Shown piece after piece: positions 43,123-51,148 of a stretch of 64,000 nt of DNA. The notes beneath the pieces are model-generated. The model saw only the letters and a program-made list of their open reading frames with translations, had not been told where the DNA came from and did not search any database. Position 1 is the first letter of the stretch. Each line of letters opens with the position of its first letter. A program made the translations under genes and the position numbers. The stretch is from Aldehydirespirator sp965200005 (lineage in GTDB: Bacteria > Actinomycetota > Acidimicrobiia > Acidimicrobiales > Aldehydirespiratoraceae). The DNA is taken from the NCBI GenBank assembly GCA_965200005.1, contig OZ241331.1, forward strand, positions 930,001 to 994,000, given 5' to 3'.

Positions 43123-44754
43123 ATGCAGACAGACAGAAGCGCATCGCCGCACCGCTCGTTTGATCCCGTTGAGCTAGAGATCTGCTGGCAGTCGCTGATT
43201 TCTACCGTCAACGAGCAGGCACGAGCGCTGCAACGAGCGGCCTTTAGCCCGATCGTGCGAGAGGCTGGCGATCTCGCCAATGCGGTCTTCGATCGGCGTG
43301 GCCGGATGGTGGCCCAAGCGGTGACGGGCACGCCCGGTCACATCAACAGCCTCGCCCTGGGAGCCAAAGCGATCCTTGACGAGTATCCGGTGGAGTCGCT
43401 GGTGCCCGGAGATGTGCTGATCACCAATGACCCGTATAAGACGGCGGGGCAACTGCTGGATGTGACGGTGCTCGTGCCCGCTTGGCGTGTGCCTGCGGGC
43501 GGTGACACCCCCCGGTTGATTGCGCTATTTGGCTCGACGATCCATCACACCGATGTTGGCGGTTACGGCATCGGTGCTGGCGGTAGGGACTGTTTCGAGG
43601 AGGGCTTGTGGATCCCAATCTGCAAGCTGATGCGCGGTGATGGTGCCGGTGGCAGCGATCGCAATCCTGATGTCTGGCGTTTCATCATGTGCAACGTGCG
43701 CCAGCCCGATCACATGGCGGGCGATCTGCATGCTCAGATCGCTTCGGGCGAGGTGGGGGCACGGCGTCTTGCGACGTTGTGTGACACACATGGTTTTGAC
43801 GACATTGAGAGCCTTGCCGATGAGATCATCGAACGATCCGAGGCTGCGACCCGGGAAACTATCTCGGAGTTGCCGGCCGGGTCATATGACGCCTCAGCTG
43901 TGCTTGACCTCGCAGATGGCAGCCGTATCGACATCGTGTGTGCGATGCATGTTGATCCCGAGGCAGGCGAGATCACCGTGGACTATGAGGGTTCGAGCGA
44001 GGCGAGTCCGTGGGGCATCAATGTCGTGCGCAACTACACCCACGCTTATACGACATTCACGGTGCGCTCGGTGCTCAACCCAGACATTCCGAACAACCAC
44101 GGCAGCCTGGCCCCGATCAAGATGCACGCACCGGAGGGTTCGGTGGTGCATGCGATTCCACCGCAGCCGGGCACTGCTCGTCACGTTGTGGGCATGTTCT
44201 TGCCGAATGCGCTACTGAAGGCGCTGGCCCAGGTCAAGCCCGACTCGGCGATGGCTGAGGGGGCCGGAGCGGTGTGGACGATGCAGGTGAACGGCCATCA
44301 TCCCGACGGCAGCCCCTTTATTACTGCCATGTTCACCTATGCGGGCGGTGTCGGAGCCCGGGCTGCGAAGCCAGGTCTTGATGCGTGCTCGTATCCCACT
44401 GGGGTGTCGGCAGTGCCAATCGAAGTGGTCGAAGCATCCGCGCCGGTGCGCTTCATGCGCAAAGAACTCCGAGCGGGTTCGGGCGGTGTTGGTGCCCAAC
44501 CTGGAGGGCTTGGTCAGGTGATCGAGTTCTGCGTTGATACTGAGAGGCCATGGCAGCTCAATGCGGTTACGAGCCGGCTTACCGAGCCACCGCAAGGCAT
44601 CTTCGGGGGTGAACCGGGAGCGGCGGGTTCGTTCCGTGTGAATGATGAGGCGGTGACAACCCAGACCCGGTTGAGCTTGCAACCGGGTGATCTGGTGCGT
44701 CTTGAGCTGCCTGGCGGCGGGGGCTACGGCAAGACAAAGGGCTCGTTGGACTAG
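43123..44754 (+). CDS. Hydantoinase/oxoprolinase B-type subunit (HyuB-like)
   Basis: This 543-residue partner has DPVELEICWQSLISTVNEQARALQRAAFSPIVREAGDLANAVFDRRG at the start, LITNDPYKTAGQLLDVTVL, HHTDVGGYGIGAGG and the glycine-rich end LVRLELPGGGGYG, all typical of HyuB. It forms a heteromer with the A subunit. The gene begins 5 bases after the A subunit stop. A third small subunit, present in acetone and acetophenone carboxylases, is not seen, which favours a hydrolase-type enzyme. Confidence 0.88.
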   Translation: MQTDRSASPHRSFDPVELEICWQSLISTVNEQARALQRAAFSPIVREAGDLANAVFDRRGRMVAQAVTGTPGHINSLALGAKAILDEYPVESLVPGDVLITNDPYKTAGQLLDVTVLVPAWRVPAGGDTPRLIALFGSTIHHTDVGGYGIGAGGRDCFEEGLWIPICKLMRGDGAGGSDRNPDVWRFIMCNVRQPDHMAGDLHAQIASGEVGARRLATLCDTHGFDDIESLADEIIERSEAATRETISELPAGSYDASAVLDLADGSRIDIVCAMHVDPEAGEITVDYEGSSEASPWGINVVRNYTHAYTTFTVRSVLNPDIPNNHGSLAPIKMHAPEGSVVHAIPPQPGTARHVVGMFLPNALLKALAQVKPDSAMAEGAGAVWTMQVNGHHPDGSPFITAMFTYAGGVGARAAKPGLDACSYPTGVSAVPIEVVEASAPVRFMRKELRAGSGGVGAQPGGLGQVIEFCVDTERPWQLNAVTSRLTEPPQGIFGGEPGAAGSFRVNDEAVTTQTRLSLQPGDLVRLELPGGGGYGKTKGSLD

Positions 44755-44843
44755 CACCAGACAAGTGGCTTGCACCAGCGCGAGCCTTTCGGCGAGGTCT
44801 GCTCCCCATGAAAAAGCGAGGCTTCTGCTCGTAGCAACGAGTC

Positions 44844-45284
44844 TTACAACAGCGCCAGGCGTTTGGCTTCGTTGATGTAGTCGATGGTGTCGCGTATGCG
44901 CCTACCGGTGTCATCTGCAGGTTCGCAAAGTCCGAGGTAGAAGCAGTCGCCATGCAATGCGCCCTGAGCGGTGAAATAGCGCTTAACCAGTGGTTCGATG
45001 TTGGGGTCGCTAGTAGGTAGTCGTCGCAGCATCCGAGTGGCGGATGGTGACTTTCGCGGCGTTTCCCCAGTGCGAGCCACGATCAGACCAACGGTCGCAC
45101 GCAGTGTCGCGCACCAAGCCTTCTCTGCAGCATCCCGAAGATCCTCAGCCTCTAGCCGATTCAAAGCCGCCGCATACATAGCGTGAGCATCACCAAAGAT
45201 CACACCCGCCTCATGCAACAAGCCCTTGATGTCGCTCGACTCGTCCCCGTCATGAGGCCCAAACCCCACGCCGTTACCGTCCAT
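44844..45284 (-). CDS. Possible HEPN/PaREP1-like helical protein
   Basis: This 146-residue protein is mostly helical. IKGLLHEAGVIFGDAHAMYAAALNRLEAEDLRDAAEKAWCATLRATVGLIVARTG looks like the upper half of a HEPN-type four-helix bundle, and YFTAQGALHGDCFYLGLCEP, then IRDTIDYINEAKRLALL, closes it. The R-x4-6-H motif of ribonuclease HEPN proteins is not clear. ATG 45284 has GGAGG 5 bases upstream. It is convergent with hyuB and lies downstream of the molybdenum hydroxylase genes. The family call is tentative. Confidence 0.45.
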   Translation of the reverse strand: MDGNGVGFGPHDGDESSDIKGLLHEAGVIFGDAHAMYAAALNRLEAEDLRDAAEKAWCATLRATVGLIVARTGETPRKSPSATRMLRRLPTSDPNIEPLVKRYFTAQGALHGDCFYLGLCEPADDTGRRIRDTIDYINEAKRLALL

Positions 45285-45371
45285 CACATCCTCCGTACTC
45301 CGACTTCGGTCGTCGAGAGATCCACCAACGATACAACCTCCAAGCTTCTAAATCACTCTAATAACACGAAA

Positions 45372-48300
45372 TTATGGGTCAGTAAGGCCTACTTGTTGAG
45401 TGGTGGCGCGGGTTAAGGCTTGGTGGAGTAGGGCTGAGGCGGCTTGTGTTTTCCAGGTGTTGTTTGGGAGTGGGTTGGAGTGGATTGTCCAGGCTTGGGA
45501 GGCTGCTTTGAGCGCGGCTTGGTCGTTAATGTTTGCGCCGGTGAGGAGTTTCTCGGAGCGTCTGGGTTGGTAGGGCTTGGGGGCGACTGCCCCTAGGGCG
45601 ATCCGGGCGTTCTTGATGGTGACACCGTCTTGTTCCAGCTGCAGCGAGACGGCTGCTGAACAGACTGCGAAGTCACCCGAGTAGAGGGCCAACTTCTCGA
45701 AGGCGGCTCTACGGTTCCGGGCTCGCACCGGCACTTCAATGGTCGTTAGAAGCTCACCGTTGCTTAGAGCAGACTCTCCGGGCCCCGAGTAGAGATCGTC
45801 GATCAGTCGCTTTCGGCGGTCTGAGCCGCCGAGTTCCGTGTGGACAATGGAGTCTACAGCGAGCAGCCCGGTCGCGAGATCGGATGGCGTGACGGCTTGG
45901 CAGCGGTGGCCGCCCACTACGGCATGGTGGAAGCGATGGTCACCCAACACGGCGTAGCAGGGGCAAGTCGGCCCGCTGCGCTTGTAGCAGTCGAAACCGT
46001 GGCGAAAGTAGTCGCACCGTTTCTGTTGCAACAGGTTGCCGCCAACCGTGGCGACCTGTCGGATCTGATGGCTGGCAATACTTGCAATGACTTCGGCAAG
46101 CATGGCGTCACCGGGCCCTCGGCCAGATTGAGATAGCCAGTTACGCAACTCGCTCAATGTCACCGAGGCACCGATCCGCAGATCTCCATTACGGCTCTCG
46201 TTTATGCGGCGCATCTCGCGTATTGCGGTGGTGTCCACCAGATGCACTGGCGACACCAACCGTTGGTCACGGGCAACCAGCAAGTCGGTTCCACCACCGA
46301 TGTAACTACAACTCGCCGGCTTCGCCTTCGACGGATTGGAGCCGCCGATGTGCTCTGTCACGGCTTCTTCGATCGTGCTAGGACGTTGCAGCGACTTCAC
46401 TTCTGGGGGAGGTGCGAGCGCGAAAGCACGACCTCGCCAGCGCGCCCATCTAGTTCCGTAGTGATGCAGCGCCGCGAAAAGTCCGTGTGGATAGAGCTTG
46501 CGGATCAGGTTCGTAGAGAGTCGATGTGGCGAGAACGCTCGCCAAGACAAGAGACCGGTCGGGGGCACTTGCACTTGAAGGTGGTCTTGTTGGCGGGTGA
46601 CGGCGCGCCTAAGCCGTAGACGACTCTGGCGCTGGTGGCGCGACCCCAGAGCACCGCCTGTGGCTTTGAGTCCGTTGAGAATCTTGTCGGGTGTGATCGG
46701 TACCTCCCGCACCCGCACTCCCGTTGCGTGAGCGATCGCATTGGCCACCGCTGCCGGGGTTGATACGACTCCGATCTCACCTATTCCCTTGGCGCCGTAG
46801 GGACCGGCAGGGTCATGCGAATCGAGCAGGATGGCCCGGATGTGTGGTAAGTCGGCTGCCCGAGGTGCTGCGTAGGAAAGCAGGCTTGGGTTGACGAGAC
46901 GTCCCTGTTCATAGACGAGTTCCTCGCCGAGCGCAGCACCAAGTCCCATCGCCATGGCACCGATCGCTTGTCCCTCAGCTGCGGCAGGATTCAACGCAGC
47001 ACCCGAGTCATGCACGGTCACCGCGTCGACCACCTGCACGGCTCCGGTACCCAGGTCCACGTCGACTTCGACAGCTTGCACACAAAACGAATAAGCGGGC
47101 GTGAAGTGGCCCAATCCGGCGACTTTGTCCATCTTGTCGACATCCGTCAGATAGCCGCCCTCGACCCGCAGACAGCCATCGTCGGCACCTTCACACAGCG
47201 AGACAATGTCACCGATCTCCACAGCGTCACTTCCAGCGCGGACATGACCACCAGACAGCCGCACACCTGCGGGATCTACAGAGAACTTCTCAGCTGCCTC
47301 ACGACGCAGCGCATCGGCTGCCTTTCGAGCCGCGTCGCTGGTGGCATGGCCGCCCCACATGGTTCCTCGTGATGACCACGCCCCCAGATCCTGAGGAGCG
47401 CTGTGACTATCCATCATCTCGATGGACACATCGTCGAAGCTCGCACCCAACTCCGTGGCCGCGATCTGGCGCAACAGGGTCGACTGGCCCGTGCCTGCGT
47501 CGGCACCAGCGAAACACACTCGCACGCTGCCGTCGTCGTGAACCTCTACGGCAGCCTCGCTCAACTCCGAATGTTCGAAAGCGTTCGCTCCCGACACGTG
47601 AATAGCTGCAGCGAGGCCAACACCCCGCCCGGTGCCGGCGTGTGGACGCTTTGAAGCCCAGCCGATCTCATCCGCGGCCCGTCTGAGGCATTCGTCAAGA
47701 CGTGCTGAGCCCAAACGCCAGCCGGTGAGCGTCACATCTCCGCTGCTCGGGGCGTTGCGAAGACGCAACTCAAGGGGATCGATACCCAATTCGTCAGCGA
47801 TTTCATCGATCTGTGACTCGGTGGCAAACGTGATCTGAGGGTTGCCATACCCCCGAAACGATGCGCCGGGTTGTTTGTTGGTGTACACGAGCGACGCATC
47901 GCTCTCGCAGCCTTCGAAGCGATATGGCCCGGCCGCAAGCATGGTTGCGTAGATCGCAACGGATGGGCCTGCATGGTTATAGGCACCGTTGTCGACAACG
48001 AACTCACAGTCCCGGTGGGTGAGGTGCCCATCTCGGCGAGCGCCGGTTGTGATGTTGACTCGGAAGGCATGCCGGATAGCTGTGGCAAAGAACTCCTCGT
48101 CTCGATCAAGCACGAGCCGCACCGGCTTTGCGGCCTTGATCGACAGTGCCGCAGCGATCACCTCGTGGCAGCCGGCTTTTGCTTTCGCTCCAAATCCGCC
48201 GCCAACAGCGACAGGATGTGTTCGCACTTGGTCAATGTCGAGGCCGAGCATGTGCGCCACCTCTTTGCGCACAAAATATGGGGCTTGCGTGGACACCCAC

Positions 48301-48911
48301 AGATCAAGGCGCTGTTGATCGTCGTTCCAACTGGCAACAACCGAGTGAGGCTCCAGGCACAAATGAGCCGCAGCGTTGTAGATGTAGCGGCTTGTCTTGG
48401 TGACTTCCGCTCGGGATCGAGCCGCTTGTGGATCACCGTAAGCACGAACAGTCTGAAGCGCGATGTTGTTTGGAGTGGATGCGTGAACGAGCGGAGCTTT
48501 GCGTCGCCGTGCCCGTTCGGGGTCAAAGACTGCCTTGTGAGGCCTGTAGCGCACTCGGATTGCGGCGAGAGCCGCATCAGCGACGGCCCGGCTGGTTGCC
48601 GCTACAGCCGCTACCTCCTCGCCAACGAAGCGAACTCGCTCGCGGGCTAGCGCGTGGCGGTCGCGGAAGGGATCGCCGAGATGCAGGTAGGTGCGATCCT
48701 CAAGGTCTGCAGCGGTGAGGATTGCCTCGACACCCTCAATGCGTTTTGCTGCGGAAGTGTCAATTTGGCGAATGTCAGCGTTCGGGTAGGGGCTACGCAG
48801 GATGCGCGCCTCAAGCATTCCTCCGACGTTTAGGTCTGTCGTGTATTCGGCGGTTCCGGAGGTGCGTTGCTGCCACTCATTAGGGCGAACTCGTAAACCG
48901 ACAACCGTCAT
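45372..48911 (-). CDS. Molybdenum hydroxylase: molybdopterin subunit fused to FAD/4Fe-4S subunit
   Basis: This 1179-residue protein joins two normally separate subunits of a xanthine-dehydrogenase-family enzyme. Residues 1 to about 750 are the molybdopterin subunit (hammerhead domain GTAEYTTDLNVGGMLEARIL; VAVGGGFGAKAKAG; GASFRGYGNPQ; GAKGIGEIGVVS with the catalytic Glu). A basic linker of about 85 residues follows, then from about 840 the FAD domain (SYIGGGTDLLVA, ATVGGNLLQQKRCDYFRHG, AVTPSDLATGLL). Cysteines in CDYFRHGFDCYK...CPC suggest an extra 4Fe-4S cluster as in PaoB. It ends the same unit as the 2Fe-2S gene 16 bases upstream. Substrate unknown. Confidence 0.85.
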   Translation of the reverse strand: MTVVGLRVRPNEWQQRTSGTAEYTTDLNVGGMLEARILRSPYPNADIRQIDTSAAKRIEGVEAILTAADLEDRTYLHLGDPFRDRHALARERVRFVGEEVAAVAATSRAVADAALAAIRVRYRPHKAVFDPERARRRKAPLVHASTPNNIALQTVRAYGDPQAARSRAEVTKTSRYIYNAAAHLCLEPHSVVASWNDDQQRLDLWVSTQAPYFVRKEVAHMLGLDIDQVRTHPVAVGGGFGAKAKAGCHEVIAAALSIKAAKPVRLVLDRDEEFFATAIRHAFRVNITTGARRDGHLTHRDCEFVVDNGAYNHAGPSVAIYATMLAAGPYRFEGCESDASLVYTNKQPGASFRGYGNPQITFATESQIDEIADELGIDPLELRLRNAPSSGDVTLTGWRLGSARLDECLRRAADEIGWASKRPHAGTGRGVGLAAAIHVSGANAFEHSELSEAAVEVHDDGSVRVCFAGADAGTGQSTLLRQIAATELGASFDDVSIEMMDSHSAPQDLGAWSSRGTMWGGHATSDAARKAADALRREAAEKFSVDPAGVRLSGGHVRAGSDAVEIGDIVSLCEGADDGCLRVEGGYLTDVDKMDKVAGLGHFTPAYSFCVQAVEVDVDLGTGAVQVVDAVTVHDSGAALNPAAAEGQAIGAMAMGLGAALGEELVYEQGRLVNPSLLSYAAPRAADLPHIRAILLDSHDPAGPYGAKGIGEIGVVSTPAAVANAIAHATGVRVREVPITPDKILNGLKATGGALGSRHQRQSRLRLRRAVTRQQDHLQVQVPPTGLLSWRAFSPHRLSTNLIRKLYPHGLFAALHHYGTRWARWRGRAFALAPPPEVKSLQRPSTIEEAVTEHIGGSNPSKAKPASCSYIGGGTDLLVARDQRLVSPVHLVDTTAIREMRRINESRNGDLRIGASVTLSELRNWLSQSGRGPGDAMLAEVIASIASHQIRQVATVGGNLLQQKRCDYFRHGFDCYKRSGPTCPCYAVLGDHRFHHAVVGGHRCQAVTPSDLATGLLAVDSIVHTELGGSDRRKRLIDDLYSGPGESALSNGELLTTIEVPVRARNRRAAFEKLALYSGDFAVCSAAVSLQLEQDGVTIKNARIALGAVAPKPYQPRRSEKLLTGANINDQAALKAASQAWTIHSNPLPNNTWKTQAASALLHQALTRATTQQVGLTDP

Positions 48912-48927
48912 AGTGCTTGCAAGTCGA

Positions 48928-49524
48928 TCAGTTGCTTGGAGCTGTCGATGGTGATGTTGCTGTGAGGTCTGTTAATGGTGTGTCAGACCTAGGGCTGTTG
49001 ATGTTGTGACGCTGAGTCGAGTTTGCAGTTGCTCCCATTGTCTTGGCGGCTGCGACGATCGCATCAACGATGCCGTTGTAGCCTGTACAGCGACAGAAGT
49101 TTCCGGCTAACTCACGACGGATCTGATCGGCGTCGACCAAGCTGGCAGTGCCGTCGTCAAAGGTGTCAGGTCGCGCAGCACCAGCACTTCTCGAGATGAG
49201 TTCATAAGCTCGGACGATCATCGCCGGGGTGCAATATCCACACTGCAAGCCTCCCTTTTCGGCGAATGCTTCTCGCAACGCCAATGCATCGTCTCGGAGA
49301 CCCTCTGCTGTCCGAACCGGTTCAGTCACCCGGGCAGCCAAGACCAGACACGAGTTCAGCCCTCTATCACCAACAAGCACTGTGCAAGCACTGCAGTCAC
49401 CTCGACCGCACGCCCGTTTGGCGGCCGTTAAGCAGAGCTGGTCACGCAGAACTTCAAGCAACCGAGTTGTCGGTGCTACCCGCACCTGTTGCGGTGTTCC
49501 GTTAACGATCAGCCGGATCAGCAC
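48928..49524 (-). CDS. 2Fe-2S subunit of molybdenum hydroxylase (CoxS/XdhC-type)
   Basis: This 198-residue iron-sulfur subunit carries two 2Fe-2S clusters that pass electrons from the Mo site to FAD. The plant-ferredoxin-type cluster is CGRGDCSACTVLVGDRGLNSC and the second is GLQCGYCTPAMI with GNFCRCTGYNGIVDAI. GTG 49524 is chosen because LIRLIVNG is the usual N-terminus and GGATGGAGCA lies just upstream. No Tat signal is present, so the enzyme should be cytoplasmic. The tail after the second cluster is Ser/Thr-rich and poorly conserved-looking. Confidence 0.9.
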   Translation of the reverse strand: MLIRLIVNGTPQQVRVAPTTRLLEVLRDQLCLTAAKRACGRGDCSACTVLVGDRGLNSCLVLAARVTEPVRTAEGLRDDALALREAFAEKGGLQCGYCTPAMIVRAYELISRSAGAARPDTFDDGTASLVDADQIRRELAGNFCRCTGYNGIVDAIVAAAKTMGATANSTQRHNINSPRSDTPLTDLTATSPSTAPSN

Positions 49525-49673
49525 TGCTCCATCCTCACGTACACGAGCCGATGACCTGAAGTCGCACACATCAGTCGCTGATGTGTTCCATCAACGAACA
49601 GTAGGTCGGGCAGACTTCGAACCTCGGGTGGTAGGCATCTCCTACACGGGACAGACAAACAAGGGGGTCTGTG

Positions 49674-50141
49674 ATGGGTCGTTGGAGTAGGGAAGAAATT
49701 GAGGAAGCGTTTGATGTCTTTCAGGCCACGGCGCTAGAGGCTGGCAAGACGGGAGACTGGAACGACTTTGCTGACCTATTCACCGAGGATGCCCACTACG
49801 TCGAGCACCTCTACGGCGAGATGGGCGGCCGTGAAGCAATCCGCAAGTGGATTACCAAGACGATGTCGACTCCTCCCGCTAACGAGATGGTTCACTTTCC
49901 AATTGAGTGGTACATCATTGACACCGAACGTGCTTGGGCTGTTTGTCAAGTGTGGAATCGGATGGCTGATCCCGGTGACGGGTCACTGCATCAGGCATAC
50001 AACTGGACATTGCTCAAGTACGCGGGCAACGGCAAGTGGCGCTACGAAGAAGACGTCTACAACCCGCACCACTTTGCGAAGATGATCGCACGCTGGTCAG
50101 AACGTAAAGCCAAATTGGCCGCCAGGGCCGAAGACTCCTAA
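49674..50141 (+). CDS. NTF2-like (SnoaL/polyketide-cyclase-type) protein
   Basis: This 155-residue protein has the cone-shaped NTF2-like fold: helices at the start (EEIEEAFDVFQATALEAGKTGDWNDFADLFTEDAHYVEHLYGEMGGREAIRKWI) and then strands such as PIEWYIIDTERAWAVCQVWNRM and YNWTLLKYAGNGKWRYEEDVYNPHHFAKMI. The D-W-N-D-F-A-D-L-F core is very typical. These proteins act as isomerases, hydrolases or dehydratase-like enzymes. RBS GGGGG lies 7 bases before ATG 49674. It is divergent from the 2Fe-2S subunit gene. No specific reaction assigned. Confidence 0.8.
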   Translation: MGRWSREEIEEAFDVFQATALEAGKTGDWNDFADLFTEDAHYVEHLYGEMGGREAIRKWITKTMSTPPANEMVHFPIEWYIIDTERAWAVCQVWNRMADPGDGSLHQAYNWTLLKYAGNGKWRYEEDVYNPHHFAKMIARWSERKAKLAARAEDS

Positions 50142-50166
50142 GACCGACTCCTCCCATATGACAGGA

Positions 50167-50186
50167 ATCCCCTGCCGAGCAGGGAT
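50167..50186 (+). terminator. Short hairpin after the NTF2-like gene
   Basis: ATCCCCTGC (50167-50175) pairs with GCAGGGAT (50179-50186) with one bulged C and a 3-base loop. It lies 26 bases after the stop and before the RarD-like gene. There is no T-run, so termination is only probable. Confidence 0.4.
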
Positions 50187-50239
50187 GCTGGCAGCGGGAT
50201 TCACTTAACTGACCGTTACCGCACCGTTAGCCTCGCTCG

Positions 50240-51148
50240 GTGTCTAGAGGCCTCGTTTACGCGATCACGGCCGGGGTGTTGTGGGGTGTGAACCCGCTGT
50301 ACTGGGTGCTTCTCGACGAGATGAACCCGGTCGACATCCTCGGATTCCGCATTTGTGTGTCGGCGATAACGCTGGCGTTGCTTCACACGGCTATTCGCAA
50401 CTGGGGTCGGCTGCGCGCCGACACGCTCAAGCGGGGAGTTCTCAGGGCGGCGATCGTGCGGGGTGGCTTGATTGCGTTGAACTGGTGGATGTTTATAGCT
50501 GCCGTCACCTCCGAGCAAGTGATCGCGACGGCACTCGGTTACTACATCAGCCCACTTGCAAGTGTCGTCATGGCAGTTGTGGTTCTTGGCGAGCGACTAA
50601 CGCGCATGGCGTGGTGCGCGGTCGGCCTAGCAATATGTGGTGTTGTGTGGTTGACCGTAGATGCGGGTCGGTTGCCGGTGTTGGCTCTCGGCATTGCTGC
50701 GACGTTCGCTCTCTATGGGTTGTTCCGAAAGCGAGCAGACATCGGCCCAACTAATGGTGTCAGCCTTGAACTAGCTGTCTTGCTGCCCGCAGCAATTGTG
50801 CTTGTGGCCCTGAAGCCAGGCGCTTTCGAAGCGGCGTTCGGTCACGGTTGGGGCAGGTTCACGGTGATTCTCACTACCGGTGTTGTGACCGTTTCGCCGT
50901 TGTTGTTATTTGCTGCCGCTACCCGGCTTAGCGACCTGAATGTGGTCGGCTTTGCTCAGTATCTGGTGCCCACCTTGTCGCTCCTTGTTGGTGTCGTTGT
51001 GCTTGGTGAGCCTTGGTCGATTGGCCAAGCAGCCGGATTCTCGTTCATCTGGCTCGGGTTGGCATTGTTTGTGATCGACACAATCAGAAACACCCAGAGT
51101 CAAGCCCCGCGAGCCGCTCGTCTTGCCCCGGCAAGGTCATCGCTTTGA
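50240..51148 (+). CDS. rarD: RarD/EamA-type (DMT superfamily) transporter
   Basis: This 302-residue protein has ten hydrophobic segments of the drug/metabolite transporter fold. The start RGLVYAITAGVLWGVNPLYW and the block WWMFIAAVTSEQVIATALGYYISPLASV match RarD, whose role in Gram-negative relatives was only loosely described (chloramphenicol sensitivity). The second half repeats the EamA domain. It starts at GTG 50240. Its TGA stop overlaps the TTG start of the next gene (TTGA), which suggests translational coupling with the acyl-CoA synthetase. Confidence 0.86.
   Translation: MSRGLVYAITAGVLWGVNPLYWVLLDEMNPVDILGFRICVSAITLALLHTAIRNWGRLRADTLKRGVLRAAIVRGGLIALNWWMFIAAVTSEQVIATALGYYISPLASVVMAVVVLGERLTRMAWCAVGLAICGVVWLTVDAGRLPVLALGIAATFALYGLFRKRADIGPTNGVSLELAVLLPAAIVLVALKPGAFEAAFGHGWGRFTVILTTGVVTVSPLLLFAAATRLSDLNVVGFAQYLVPTLSLLVGVVVLGEPWSIGQAAGFSFIWLGLALFVIDTIRNTQSQAPRAARLAPARSSL

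Noticed and set aside
47871..48650. Open frame of 259 codons on the plus strand
   Set aside because: It is antisense to the molybdopterin domain, which has all expected motifs, so this is a shadow frame.
45372..48911. Suspected frameshift or lost stop joining two genes
   Set aside because: The frame is continuous and both halves are intact; a lost stop cannot be told from a true fusion from this sequence, so it is reported as a fusion with a check.
51013..51144. Longer N-terminus for the NDP-forming acyl-CoA synthetase
   Set aside because: The extra 44 codons overlap the transporter gene in another frame and look unlike the family; homology begins right at TTG 51145.
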